Source: Oscillospiraceae bacterium
GTDB taxonomy: Bacteria > Bacillota > Clostridia > Oscillospirales > CAG-272
DNA: 21,251 nt
Assembly (NCBI GenBank): GCA_003343845.1
Contig: QAKK01000035.1
Location: 74,911-96,161, forward strand
Direction of reading: 5' to 3'
The position numbers were made by a program, and so were the translations under genes. The notes under the pieces are model-generated. The model ran no database searches. It worked only from the letters and a program-made list of their open reading frames with translations, and was not told the origin of the DNA. This document shows positions 13,784 to 20,781 of this stretch, in pieces (the stretch's first letter is position 1; every line of letters begins with the position of its first letter).

Positions 13784-15403
13784 TTACGCGTCTCCCTTTT
13801 TCCTTTCTATCGTCTCGGTGATTTTTTCAAATGAAAGCCCATACTTGTCGGCAATATCCTTGGCATAGGATTTGCCGTCCGGCTTCATGCGTAAAATTTT
13901 GAACGAGCGTCTGCCGCCCTCCTCGATCTTTGCCACGAGCGTATCGATCCTTGCGCCGCCGAAGGCGGCGGCATCCCGGTTCAGCTCATCGACACGCGCG
14001 GCAAGCGTGTGCAGATGCGTGGAAAAGACAGTGCGGCAGCCGACCTTGGAGAAGCCGAGCAGCACCTCCGCCGCAATGTAGGACGCTTCAAACGCGCCGG
14101 TCGAGGAAAGCGACTCGTCGAGCAGGACGAGCGAATCCGCCGTGCAATGTGCGAAGATCTCGCCGAGGCGGGCGCATTCCTCGCCCAGTCTGCCCTTGTC
14201 CACGGTGTCGCCGCTCTCGGTCGGAAAATGTGTATAGATACCGTCGGCGGGCGCGTAGACAAATTCACGCGCGGGGACAAGCAAGCCGAGCTGGCAGAAC
14301 GCCGCCGCAAGCCCGACCGCACAGGTAATGACGCTCTTGCCGCCGCGGTTCGGTCCGGTCAGCACATAGATCATGCCGTCCGTGTCAAAGGCAAAGTCGT
14401 TTTCCACGCTCTCGCCCTCGATGGCAAGCGCGACGGCGGGGTTGTACAGCCCCTTCGCACGGAAGGTTCGCGGCGTGTCGGACAAAACGGGGGTGCAGAG
14501 CGGCAGCCCGCGCGACCGCAGACTTTCCATCAGCCGCACGGCGCAGATCATGAACTCAATCTCGGGCATGACCTCGAGTAAGAAGTTGGCATTATCCAGC
14601 ACATAGGACTGCACGATCTTTTTCCAGGCGCGCACCGAGCCCTTGAAGATGTCGTTGATCGCCGCGCTGAGCGCAATGCTCATCGCCGTCTTCTGGTTGT
14701 CGTTTTGCCCCTTGGCAAAGGGGGAGAGCGGCGCGGCAAGCGTGTATTCGTCATTGGCGAAGCTCATGCGCAGAATCTTATCAATGGTATCCCCGGATTT
14801 GAAGGGGCGCGGATTGATGGACAGCACGCCGCATTTGTCGGCGCGGAGCGTGGAATCGAGATTGACGCCGATGGTGACGCTCTTGATGTCGCGCACACGC
14901 ACGGTCAGCTCGCGGAGCTTTTCGTTCAGCTCCTTGTAATAGTCGCTCTCGGTCACCTTGCGGATATAGGCGGCGAGGTCACGGAATGCCTTGCTTGTCA
15001 GCTTGTCCGCAAGCGGCGTAAGCCCCTCGTGCATGGTCTCCATTGCGGAAATATACAGCTCGATCTCGGAGAGGGAGAGCAGATATTCGTCGGTCGTCCG
15101 ATCGCTGGAGGCAGACATGCGGCGCAGCTCCCCGATGTCTGAGAGAATGGGCAGCACCCTGACAAAGGTCTCGGCAATGCCGGGATTCTGCAGCATATCG
15201 CGGAAGTTCTCCGCGCGATAGGCGATGACGGCGGGATCGGATGTAAAATAGTCGGTGAGCACGCTGTTCTTCAGCTTGATGAGCGCGGAAAGCCCGATGC
15301 TCTCCGCCGTCTCGGCGGACACATGCGGGCGCGCCTGCGCCGCCGCATGCGCCTCGCGCGATGCGCGCGACGGATATAGCAGACTGAATTCAAACTCTTC
15401 CAT
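13784..15403 (-). CDS. MutS-related ATPase lacking the mismatch-binding domain
   Basis: 539 residues. The C-terminal third is a MutS-type ABC ATPase: Walker A GPNRGGKS at about residue 350, Walker B LVLLDESLSSTG near 430, and STHLHTLA near 460. The N-terminal part is helical, matching lever/clamp domains, and there is no room for the mismatch-recognition domain I of MutS1 (about 850 residues) and no C-terminal Smr nuclease as in MutS2. The signature segment reads DESLSSTGAFEAS instead of the usual DExGRGTST. Function is unknown; members of these minor MutS families are presumed DNA-structure-binding ATPases. The start ATG 15403 follows GGGAGG; the upstream ATG in the same frame overlaps the promoter. 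It leads the Lrp-aminotransferase-DUF896 operon. Confidence 0.85.
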   Translation of the reverse strand: MEEFEFSLLYPSRASREAHAAAQARPHVSAETAESIGLSALIKLKNSVLTDYFTSDPAVIAYRAENFRDMLQNPGIAETFVRVLPILSDIGELRRMSASSDRTTDEYLLSLSEIELYISAMETMHEGLTPLADKLTSKAFRDLAAYIRKVTESDYYKELNEKLRELTVRVRDIKSVTIGVNLDSTLRADKCGVLSINPRPFKSGDTIDKILRMSFANDEYTLAAPLSPFAKGQNDNQKTAMSIALSAAINDIFKGSVRAWKKIVQSYVLDNANFLLEVMPEIEFMICAVRLMESLRSRGLPLCTPVLSDTPRTFRAKGLYNPAVALAIEGESVENDFAFDTDGMIYVLTGPNRGGKSVITCAVGLAAAFCQLGLLVPAREFVYAPADGIYTHFPTESGDTVDKGRLGEECARLGEIFAHCTADSLVLLDESLSSTGAFEASYIAAEVLLGFSKVGCRTVFSTHLHTLAARVDELNRDAAAFGGARIDTLVAKIEEGGRRSFKILRMKPDGKSYAKDIADKYGLSFEKITETIERKKGDA

Positions 15404-15441
15404 AGTAGCCTCCCTGCCGATGGTACAATCTATAATATATA

Positions 15442-15470
15442 AGTATAGCATAAGCGTCCCAAACGCGCAA
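15442..15470 (-). promoter_or_regulatory. Promoter of the MutS-like operon
   Basis: On the reverse strand TTGCGC (15465-15470), a 17-base spacer, and TATACT (15442-15447), with a TGC extension before the -10. It is divergent from the pnuC promoter, the two -35 boxes being about 27 bases apart. Confidence 0.8.
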
Positions 15471-15497
15471 GCCGCGCGGCGCATTTTTCAAAAAAAC

Positions 15498-15526
15498 TTG
15501 ACATGCACCGCACGATATGCTACAAT
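15498..15526 (+). promoter_or_regulatory. Promoter of pnuC
   Basis: TTGACA (15498-15503), 17 bases, TACAAT (15521-15526), near-consensus. Transcription should start near 15533, giving an approximately 88-base leader. Confidence 0.92.
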
Positions 15527-15532
15527 ACCGAT

Positions 15533-15620
15533 AAGTCAAATATACATTGCCACCGGGTAACGTCGGGCATACCGTTAGGTCTTTGAAGGTATGTCGCGGC
15601 GTTCTTTTTTTGGAGGAAAC
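15533..15620 (+). promoter_or_regulatory. pnuC leader with terminator hairpin (candidate riboswitch or attenuator)
   Basis: The leader contains a 15-bp hairpin with one bulged G (15559-15573 with 15588-15603), followed by seven T residues (15605-15611), then immediately GGAGG (15612-15616) and the pnuC ATG. A terminator placed before the gene's own ribosome binding site implies conditional termination. A competing short stem, TAACG (15558-15562) with CGTTA (15572-15576), would disrupt the terminator's 5' arm. The segments CCACCGGG (15550-15557) and CGGGCA (15564-15569) recall conserved parts of the ZTP (pfl) riboswitch, but its 5' half is not found. Family not assigned. Confidence 0.7.
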
Positions 15621-16322
15621 ATGCTCAAATCATTCAAGAATCTGACGAAATTCGAACTCTGTCTGTGGCTCGCCTCGCTTGCCGTGATTCTGATCTCCAC
15701 ACTGCTCGGCGGGCGGGAGAACCTGCCGTCCGCGCTGTGCAGCATGGTCGGTGTGACCGCGCTGATCTTCGTCGCCAAGGGCGATGTGCTCGGGCAGATC
15801 CTGACCATCGTCTTCGCCCTCGGTTACGGCGCGATCTCGCTGACCTTTGCCTACTACGGCGAAATGATCACGTACGTTTTCATGTCCGCGCCGATGGCGC
15901 TTGCCGCCGTGATCGCCTGGCTGAAGCATCCGTACAAATCCGATGCAAAAACCGAAGCCCGCGAGGTTGCGGTCGGGCATGTCGGCGCGCGGGAGACCGT
16001 GCTGATGTTTCTCGCCGCGGCGGTCGTCACGGGCGCATTCTACTTTATCCTGAAGGCGCTACACACGGCAAACCTCGGGTTCAGCACCCTGTCGGTCACG
16101 ACCAGCTTTCTCGCCTCTTATCTGACCTTCCGCCGCAGTCCGTACTATGCGCTTGCCTATGCGGCAAACGACCTTGTCCTGATCGTATTGTGGGCGCTTG
16201 CAGCGATCGCCGACGTGCGCTATCTCTCGATGGTGTTCTGCTTTGCGATGTTTTTTGCCAACGACCTCTACGGCTTCTACAGCTGGCAGAAGATGAAAAA
16301 GCGGCAAAGTGCGGGTCTGTAA
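15621..16322 (+). CDS. pnuC: PnuC-family nicotinamide riboside (or related vitamin) transporter
   Basis: A 233-residue membrane protein with about seven hydrophobic segments, the size of PnuC. The C-terminal YGFYSWQKMKKRQ matches the W-x-x-(W/M)-type ending that in PnuC lines the substrate site, and NDLYGFYSW is strongly conserved. PnuC facilitates entry of nicotinamide riboside, trapped by phosphorylation, feeding NAD salvage; relatives PnuT and PnuX carry thiamine or riboflavin. The start ATG 15621 is set by GGAGG 4 bases upstream; an earlier in-frame ATG at 15591 lies inside the leader terminator and is rejected. The substrate could be resolved by identifying the leader's ligand. Confidence 0.9.
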   Translation: MLKSFKNLTKFELCLWLASLAVILISTLLGGRENLPSALCSMVGVTALIFVAKGDVLGQILTIVFALGYGAISLTFAYYGEMITYVFMSAPMALAAVIAWLKHPYKSDAKTEAREVAVGHVGARETVLMFLAAAVVTGAFYFILKALHTANLGFSTLSVTTSFLASYLTFRRSPYYALAYAANDLVLIVLWALAAIADVRYLSMVFCFAMFFANDLYGFYSWQKMKKRQSAGL

Positions 16323-16325
16323 CAG

Positions 16326-16353
16326 AAAGTCCTCTCTCCGAGAGGGCTTTTTT
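16326..16353 (+). terminator. Terminator after pnuC
   Basis: An 11-bp stem including one G-T pair (16326-16336 with 16340-16350), a 3-base loop and a run of T residues. It separates pnuC from the carboxypeptidase gene. Confidence 0.85.
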
Positions 16354-16409
16354 GCATAGAGATTCTTCCACGCGCATAGGGTTTACGAGAACGATGCGGA
16401 GGAGAACAC

Positions 16410-17342
16410 ATGACACACACAGAACATGCGGAGCTGCGCCGCCTCATACGCAGCGACTTTGATTACGACGCGATGATGCAATGCGCATGGCTGCTTTCGG
16501 CGGAATATCCGTTTCTCGGGTTCGGCTACCTCGGCGAAAGCGCCGCCGGGCGTGGAATCCCGCGTTTTTCGCTCGGCGAGGGCAAAAAAGAGATCTACTA
16601 TATCGGTGTGCACCACGGTGCGGAGCGCATCACCGGCGCGGTGCTCGTTCATTTTCTTTTGGAGCTTTGTGCCGGCATCGCGCGGGATGCCGTGCTCTTC
16701 GGCGTGAACCTTGCCTACCTGCTTCGCAGCCGCACGCTGTACATTCTGCCGATGCTCAACCCGGACGGCGCGCAGATCGCGGCGGGCAAAGCCGACAAGT
16801 CCTCCTTGTTTTATCCGCGCCTGCTCGCCATGAACGGCGATTCCGACGACTTCACGCACTGGCAGGCGAATGTGCGCGGCGTGGATCTCAACCACAATTA
16901 CGATGCAGGGTTTGATGCCTACAAGCAGCTCGAACCGTCGCTCGGCATCACGGGCGGCGGTCCCACAAGGTTTGCCGGTCCCGCCCCGGAGAGTGAGCCG
17001 GAGGTCGGCGCACTCTGCAATTTTCTGCGGTTCAACCAACCGGCGGCGCTGATGACCCTGCACACGCAGGGACGCGAGATCTACTATACCACCGGCGGCA
17101 AATGCCCGCCGGGCTCCGGCGCCGCTGCAAAGCGGCTTGCCGCGCTGACCGGCTACCGCATCGCCGAACCGTCCGGTGCTGCCGCATACGGCGGGTTGAC
17201 CGACTACTGTATCGAGAAGCTCGGTATCCCAGCCTTCACGCTGGAATGCGGCAAGGGCAAAAACCCGCTGCCGCCCGCCGACGCACCCATTCTCTACGGC
17301 GAGATCCGCAAAGCACTTTTTGGCTTTCCGATGCTGTTCTGA
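16410..17342 (+). CDS. M14 family zinc carboxypeptidase
   Basis: 310 residues. Zinc ligands are His69 and Glu72 (VHHGAE) and His218 (TLHTQG), with catalytic Glu279 in FTLECGKG; NPDGAQIA and GVDLNHNYD are the usual M14 substrate-pocket segments. No signal peptide is present, so it probably acts in the cytosol (or is exported by a non-classical route). Relatives such as MpaA and Firmicute gamma-D-glutamyl-diaminopimelate peptidases trim muropeptides, so a role in cell-wall recycling or spore cortex is plausible but inferred. GGAGG precedes ATG 16410 by 7 bases. It lies between a terminator and the DUF11 gene. Confidence 0.93.
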   Translation: MTHTEHAELRRLIRSDFDYDAMMQCAWLLSAEYPFLGFGYLGESAAGRGIPRFSLGEGKKEIYYIGVHHGAERITGAVLVHFLLELCAGIARDAVLFGVNLAYLLRSRTLYILPMLNPDGAQIAAGKADKSSLFYPRLLAMNGDSDDFTHWQANVRGVDLNHNYDAGFDAYKQLEPSLGITGGGPTRFAGPAPESEPEVGALCNFLRFNQPAALMTLHTQGREIYYTTGGKCPPGSGAAAKRLAALTGYRIAEPSGAAAYGGLTDYCIEKLGIPAFTLECGKGKNPLPPADAPILYGEIRKALFGFPMLF

Positions 17343-17378
17343 TGCACCAAAACGCTCTTTTTTTCATATAAGACAATG

Positions 17379-17398
17379 CGGGGATCTCTGCATCCCCG
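17379..17398 (+). terminator. Weak hairpin after the carboxypeptidase gene
   Basis: A 7-bp GC-rich stem, CGGGGAT/ATCCCCG (17379-17385 with 17392-17398), with a short T-poor tail (TTACTTTG). It may terminate the carboxypeptidase transcript or lie in the leader of the DUF11 gene. Confidence 0.5.
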
Positions 17399-17423
17399 TT
17401 ACTTTGAACTATAGGAGAGCAAC

Positions 17424-18272
17424 ATGGCGCAATTTACAAATCAAGCGCGGCTGTCTTATCACGATACAGTGGTCGACTCCAACATTGCCATCGGCGAGAT
17501 CCGGGAGGTGCTGACCGCCTCCAAGTCCACTATCAATGACGCCTACCGTGCAGGCGACCGCGTGACCTATGTCATCAGCATCGTCAATGCAGGCAGCACC
17601 GCGCAGACCGGCGTAACAGTCTCCGACAACCTCGGTGCATACACCTACGGCGCGTTGACGCTGTACCCGCTGACCTACGAAGCCGGCACGCTCCGCGTCT
17701 TTGCGGACGGCGTCCTGCAAGCGACGCCGACCGTGGAAGCAGGTCCTCCGCTCACGATCACGGATCTGACCGTTCCCGCAAGCGGCAATCTGCTGCTGAT
17801 CTATGAAGCGACGGTCAACCGCTTTGCACCGCTCGGCATTGAGGACACCATTGTCAACACGGCTACCGTCACCGGTGCAGGGCTGCTCACGCCGATCACC
17901 GTCAGCGCGACCATCGCCGCCATGGACGGCGCAAATCTGACCATCACGAAGAGCATCGAGCCCGTACCGGTCAGCACAAGCGGCCGCGTCACCTACACCT
18001 TTGTCATCCGCAACTACGGCAATACCGCTGTTGCCGCCGCCGATGATGCCACCATCACCGACACCTTTGATCCTGCACTGTCGGGGCTTGCCGTCACCTT
18101 TGACGGTGCTGCCTGGACTGCACCCGCCTATTACACCTATGCGGGCGCCGTCTTCGCGACAGTTCCCGGGCGCATCACCGTCCCTGCCGCGACCTACGCG
18201 CAGGACGCCGAAACCGGCGAATGGCGCGTAACCCCCGGCACTGCCACCCTCGTCGTCACCGGCACCATCTGA
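17424..18272 (+). CDS. DUF11-repeat protein of the MAQFTNQA type, no signal peptide
   Basis: 282 residues rich in Thr, Ala and Val, with two DUF11-like beta-sandwich modules: one around residues 30-150 (VTYVISIVNAGSTAQTGVTV, SDNLG) and a second around 170-260 (NLTITKSIEPVPVSTSGRVT, ITDTFDPALS). The protein opens MAQFTNQARLSYHDT and ends VTGTI, and I recognise this overall plan as common in Clostridia, but no function is established. Unlike typical DUF11 surface proteins it has no N-terminal signal, no LPXTG and no transmembrane helix. The start ATG 17424 has AGGAGAG upstream; a strong terminator follows. A spore-coat or appendage-like structural role is conceivable but unproven. Confidence 0.85.
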   Translation: MAQFTNQARLSYHDTVVDSNIAIGEIREVLTASKSTINDAYRAGDRVTYVISIVNAGSTAQTGVTVSDNLGAYTYGALTLYPLTYEAGTLRVFADGVLQATPTVEAGPPLTITDLTVPASGNLLLIYEATVNRFAPLGIEDTIVNTATVTGAGLLTPITVSATIAAMDGANLTITKSIEPVPVSTSGRVTYTFVIRNYGNTAVAAADDATITDTFDPALSGLAVTFDGAAWTAPAYYTYAGAVFATVPGRITVPAATYAQDAETGEWRVTPGTATLVVTGTI

Positions 18273-18292
18273 GTCCAATACAAACCCAAAGC

Positions 18293-18326
18293 AAAAACAA
18301 CCGTCGGGCAGCCGACGGTTGTTTTT
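18293..18326 (+). terminator. Terminator after the DUF11 gene
   Basis: A perfect 15-bp stem (18293-18307 with 18312-18326) with a 4-base loop GCAG and a T-rich tail; symmetrical A/T flanks may let it act on both strands. Confidence 0.92.
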
Positions 18327-18428
18327 TGTTTTTGAGGGCAAGGTTCCGGCAGGAGCGAGCTCCATGTACACATCTTCTGCTATTCTGTAGGGTGAAGCCT
18401 CGACGACCTGTTACTATTGTGCAAAGAA

Positions 18429-18478
18429 CACCTCATCCACCGCTGACGCGGTCCCCCTTCCCCCGCTGGGGAAGGCTT
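18429..18478. repeat. Dispersed-type intergenic hairpin repeat
   Basis: CACCTCATCCACCGC begins a segment with two adjacent hairpins: ACCGC/GCGGT (18439-18443 with 18448-18452) and CCTTCCCC/GGGGAAGG (18456-18463 with 18468-18475). From memory, very similar CTCATCC...CCCTTCCCC...GGGGAAGGCT segments are scattered between genes in many gut Clostridia. Only one copy is present here. Confidence 0.55.
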
Positions 18479-18516
18479 GGTTAGAATGCGCACAGTTGCC
18501 CGTGCCGCAAACACGC

Positions 18517-18625
18517 ACCGCAGCCGCCGAACCTGCGTAGTCGAGTGCAGAATCCGGGATCCTCCCCCGTTTCCACTACAGCTGCCGGGCAGCCGTAGAC
18601 GGCGCAGACCGACCGGCGAAAAAAA
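18517..18625 (-). repeat. Intergenic element, copy 1
   Basis: Shares with copy 2, in the same order, ACCGCAGCCGCC (18517-18528), CCTGCG, TGCAGAATCC (18546-18555), GCAGCCGTA (18589-18597) and CGACCG, then an A-run. It has extra bases between the third and fourth blocks. Strand is given as reverse only because the neighbouring oppA transcript would read it that way. Confidence 0.55.
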
Positions 18626-18638
18626 GATGTATATGAAG

Positions 18639-18662
18639 AAAACCACCCCAAGGGGTGGTTTT
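18639..18662. terminator. Terminator-like hairpin between element copies
   Basis: A perfect 11-bp stem AAAACCACCCC/GGGGTGGTTTT (18639-18649 with 18652-18662), loop of 2. The reverse-strand side is followed by T-rich sequence, so it probably works mainly in that direction. Confidence 0.65.
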
Positions 18663-18689
18663 CCACTTAAATTGTCAGAGGCACTTTGT

Positions 18690-18786
18690 ACCGCAGCCGC
18701 CAGCCCTGCGGATTTGGATGCAGAATCCACGCTCGGGCGAGCAGCCGTATACCCATACGGCAAGCGACCGAACGCGGATAGAAAAA
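18690..18786 (-). repeat. Intergenic element, copy 2
   Basis: Diverged copy of 18517-18625: ACCGCAGCCGCC (18690-18701), TGCAGAATCC (18719-18728) and GCAGCCGTA (18741-18749) are exact matches in the same order. It also holds CCGTATACCCATACGG, an internal hairpin not present in copy 1. Confidence 0.55.
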
Positions 18787-18834
18787 TCGGCACGGTTGCC
18801 CGTGCCGATTTTTCGGTCTGCGCCAAAGGCGCAG
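18782..18834 (-). terminator. Terminator of oppA
   Basis: Downstream of the oppA stop on the reverse strand, first a 7-bp hairpin CTGCGCC/GGCGCAG (18818-18834), then a perfect 14-bp stem (18800-18813 with 18782-18795) ending in T5. The 5' arm AAAAATCGGCAC is the same as in the groEL terminator at 1063. Confidence 0.88.
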
Positions 18835-18837
18835 GTC

Positions 18838-20703
18838 TTATTTAGAGATGGTGCAGTACATGAAGAACTTGTAACCCAGCGGGTTCGAGAAGAAGCCCTT
18901 GACAGAATCATCGAGCATGTAGATGTCCGTGTAGAAGTACAGCGGAACAATACAGCCCGTCTGCATCAGCAGGTCTTCTGCTCTGTGCATCAGCTGATAA
19001 CGAACGGTGTTGTCGGTGCAGGACTTGATGAGCGAAATCAGCACATCGTAGGTCTCTGCCCAAGTGCCGTTCTCAACCTTGACATCGTAGCCGAGATCGG
19101 TGAGGTCGAGGTTGTACATCTTCAGCGCTGCATGATCGCCCTTGCCGAACTGGACATCGTTGTTGCCCGAAGCGGTTACCCACATATCGAGGAAGCAGAT
19201 CGGGTCGTTGTAGTCAGCGAGCCAGCCGTTACGTGCGATCGAGTAGTCACCGTTCTTACGGGTGTTCAGGAACGTGTTCCACTCCTGATTGACAAGGTTC
19301 ATCGTGATGCCGACACCTGCAACTGCGCTCTGGAGGTACTCACCGATTGCCTTGTGACTTTCGCCCGTGTTGTAGAGGTAGGTCAGCGTCGGGACATTGG
19401 TGAACTTGCCGGTTGCTTCGTCGTACTTGTAGTACTTCTTGAGGATCTCAACAGCCTTCGTGAAGTTGGACTCCAGCGCATCCTCGGATACATTATAGTA
19501 GCCGTCATACTCCGCGCTCGAGCCTGCGTTCTGATAGAACTGGCTGCCGTCGGCATCGGTCATACCCATTGCAACGAAGGACGATGCGGGAACCTGACCT
19601 GCCTGGCCGATCTCGTTGACGATGTAGTTGCGGTCTAAGAGGAGACCGATTGCATTGCGGATCTCTTCCTCGGCTGCTTCCTTTGCCGCACCGGTCAGCG
19701 TGCTGTCGGAGGGCAGGATGTTCTCATTGATGTTCCAGCAGACATAGTAAGTACCGATCTGACCTGCAACAACAAATTCGGTCGGATACTTATCCTTGAG
19801 TGCGGCGATCTCGTTGGTCGGCACATCGTCGATGAGCTGCCAGCTGCCGTTCTCAAAGTTGGAGAGCATGTTGTTGTTGTCATCGGAGAGGTAGAACTCG
19901 ATCTTGTCCATCGTGACTTCAGCCGCGTCGGGGTGATGGGGGTTCTTCTCCAGGGTGATGACGCTGTTGTGCGTCCAGCTGGTCAGCTTGTACATGCCGT
20001 TGGAAACATAGGTGGAGGGATCGGTTGCCCAGTTCTCATTGGAAACGACATCCTCACGAACGGGGTAGTATACCGGGAATGCGAGCAGTTCGTTCCAGTA
20101 TGCAACCGCGTTGTTCAGCGTGACCGTCAGCGTCTTATCGTCGGTAGCGACAACATTCAGCTTTGCATCGGGGTTGACGAAGTTGCCGTCGGCATCGGTC
20201 TCCCAGATGTCTGCATAGCCGTCAACGACCTCATACATGTACGCATAGTCTGCTGCGAGAGCGGTGGATGCCGCACGGTTCCAGGAGAACACGAAGTCGC
20301 CTGCGGTGACATCCTTGCCGTCGCTCCACTTCAGACCGTCGCGGAGCGTGTAGGTGTAGGTAACGGTGCCGTCAGCGTTGGTAACGCCTTCGGTCAGCTC
20401 CTTCGCTGCGTCTGCAACGATCTCGAGCGTGCCGTCATCCTTCTGTGCCCACTTTGCAAGACCCGAGAACAGGTGTGCAACGAGGGTTGCGCCGTCAACA
20501 GAGGAGTTGAGGGCGGGGTCAATGGTGTCCGGCTCGGAAGCCAGGCAAACCGCGATGGAGGTTGCCGCAGCAGGCTCTACGACATCTCCGCCGGTTGCCG
20601 AAGTACCGCTGTTATCGGTCGATTCGGCAGGCTTCTTACCGCAAGCCGCAAAAGAAAGCAGCAGCATCGTGGCAGTAAGCACAAGTGCGAGAATTTTCTT
20701 CAT
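18838..20703 (-). CDS. oppA: Oligopeptide ABC transporter substrate-binding lipoprotein (SBP_bac_5)
   Basis: 621 residues. It begins MKKILALVLTATMLLLSFAAC with a lipobox LSFAAC, so Cys21 is the probable lipidated residue anchoring the protein to the outer face of the membrane. A Ser/Thr/Gly-rich linker (STDNSGTSATGG) follows, then the family-5 fold: EPDTIDPALNSS, YTYTLRDGLKWSDGKDVTAG, FVFSWNRAA, and later RNGWLADYNDPICFLDMW, typical of OppA peptide binders. The start ATG 20703 is preceded by AAGGAAG; an in-frame ATG at 20733 lacks a site. It lies 78 bases after oppF on the same strand and ends at a strong terminator, so it is the last gene of an opp operon whose other parts lie beyond the window. 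Confidence 0.93.
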   Translation of the reverse strand: MKKILALVLTATMLLLSFAACGKKPAESTDNSGTSATGGDVVEPAAATSIAVCLASEPDTIDPALNSSVDGATLVAHLFSGLAKWAQKDDGTLEIVADAAKELTEGVTNADGTVTYTYTLRDGLKWSDGKDVTAGDFVFSWNRAASTALAADYAYMYEVVDGYADIWETDADGNFVNPDAKLNVVATDDKTLTVTLNNAVAYWNELLAFPVYYPVREDVVSNENWATDPSTYVSNGMYKLTSWTHNSVITLEKNPHHPDAAEVTMDKIEFYLSDDNNNMLSNFENGSWQLIDDVPTNEIAALKDKYPTEFVVAGQIGTYYVCWNINENILPSDSTLTGAAKEAAEEEIRNAIGLLLDRNYIVNEIGQAGQVPASSFVAMGMTDADGSQFYQNAGSSAEYDGYYNVSEDALESNFTKAVEILKKYYKYDEATGKFTNVPTLTYLYNTGESHKAIGEYLQSAVAGVGITMNLVNQEWNTFLNTRKNGDYSIARNGWLADYNDPICFLDMWVTASGNNDVQFGKGDHAALKMYNLDLTDLGYDVKVENGTWAETYDVLISLIKSCTDNTVRYQLMHRAEDLLMQTGCIVPLYFYTDIYMLDDSVKGFFSNPLGYKFFMYCTISK

Positions 20704-20781
20704 GATAATTCTTCCTTTCAGAATTTTTTTCAAATATCCGTCCGTTTGCGGGCGGTATATGAACGAAATATTGAGCCGCCT

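Larger units (their letters stand above)
18331..18837. other. 500-bp gene-free region with repeats and hairpins
   Basis: No reading frame here looks like a protein gene: the available ones are arginine- and cysteine-rich shadow ORFs. It contains a hairpin repeat (18429-18478), two diverged copies of an approximately 100-bp element (18517-18625 and 18690-18786), and two terminator-like hairpins. 18331-18428 shows nothing recognisable. Confidence 0.7.

Noticed and set aside
15591..15620. Upstream in-frame start for pnuC at 15591
   Set aside because: It lies in the 3' arm of the leader terminator and has no ribosome binding site; ATG 15621 has GGAGG at ideal spacing.
15533..15620. Firm call of a ZTP riboswitch before pnuC
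   Set aside because: Only short blocks (CCACCGGG, CGGGCA) resemble the class; the 5' half of the aptamer cannot be placed between the transcription start and these blocks.
18380..18826. Reverse ORF of 148 codons and overlapping short ORFs in the oppA downstream region
   Set aside because: Arg/Ser/Cys-rich, cross two terminator hairpins and repeat copies; no start signal. Best explained as chance frames over repeats.
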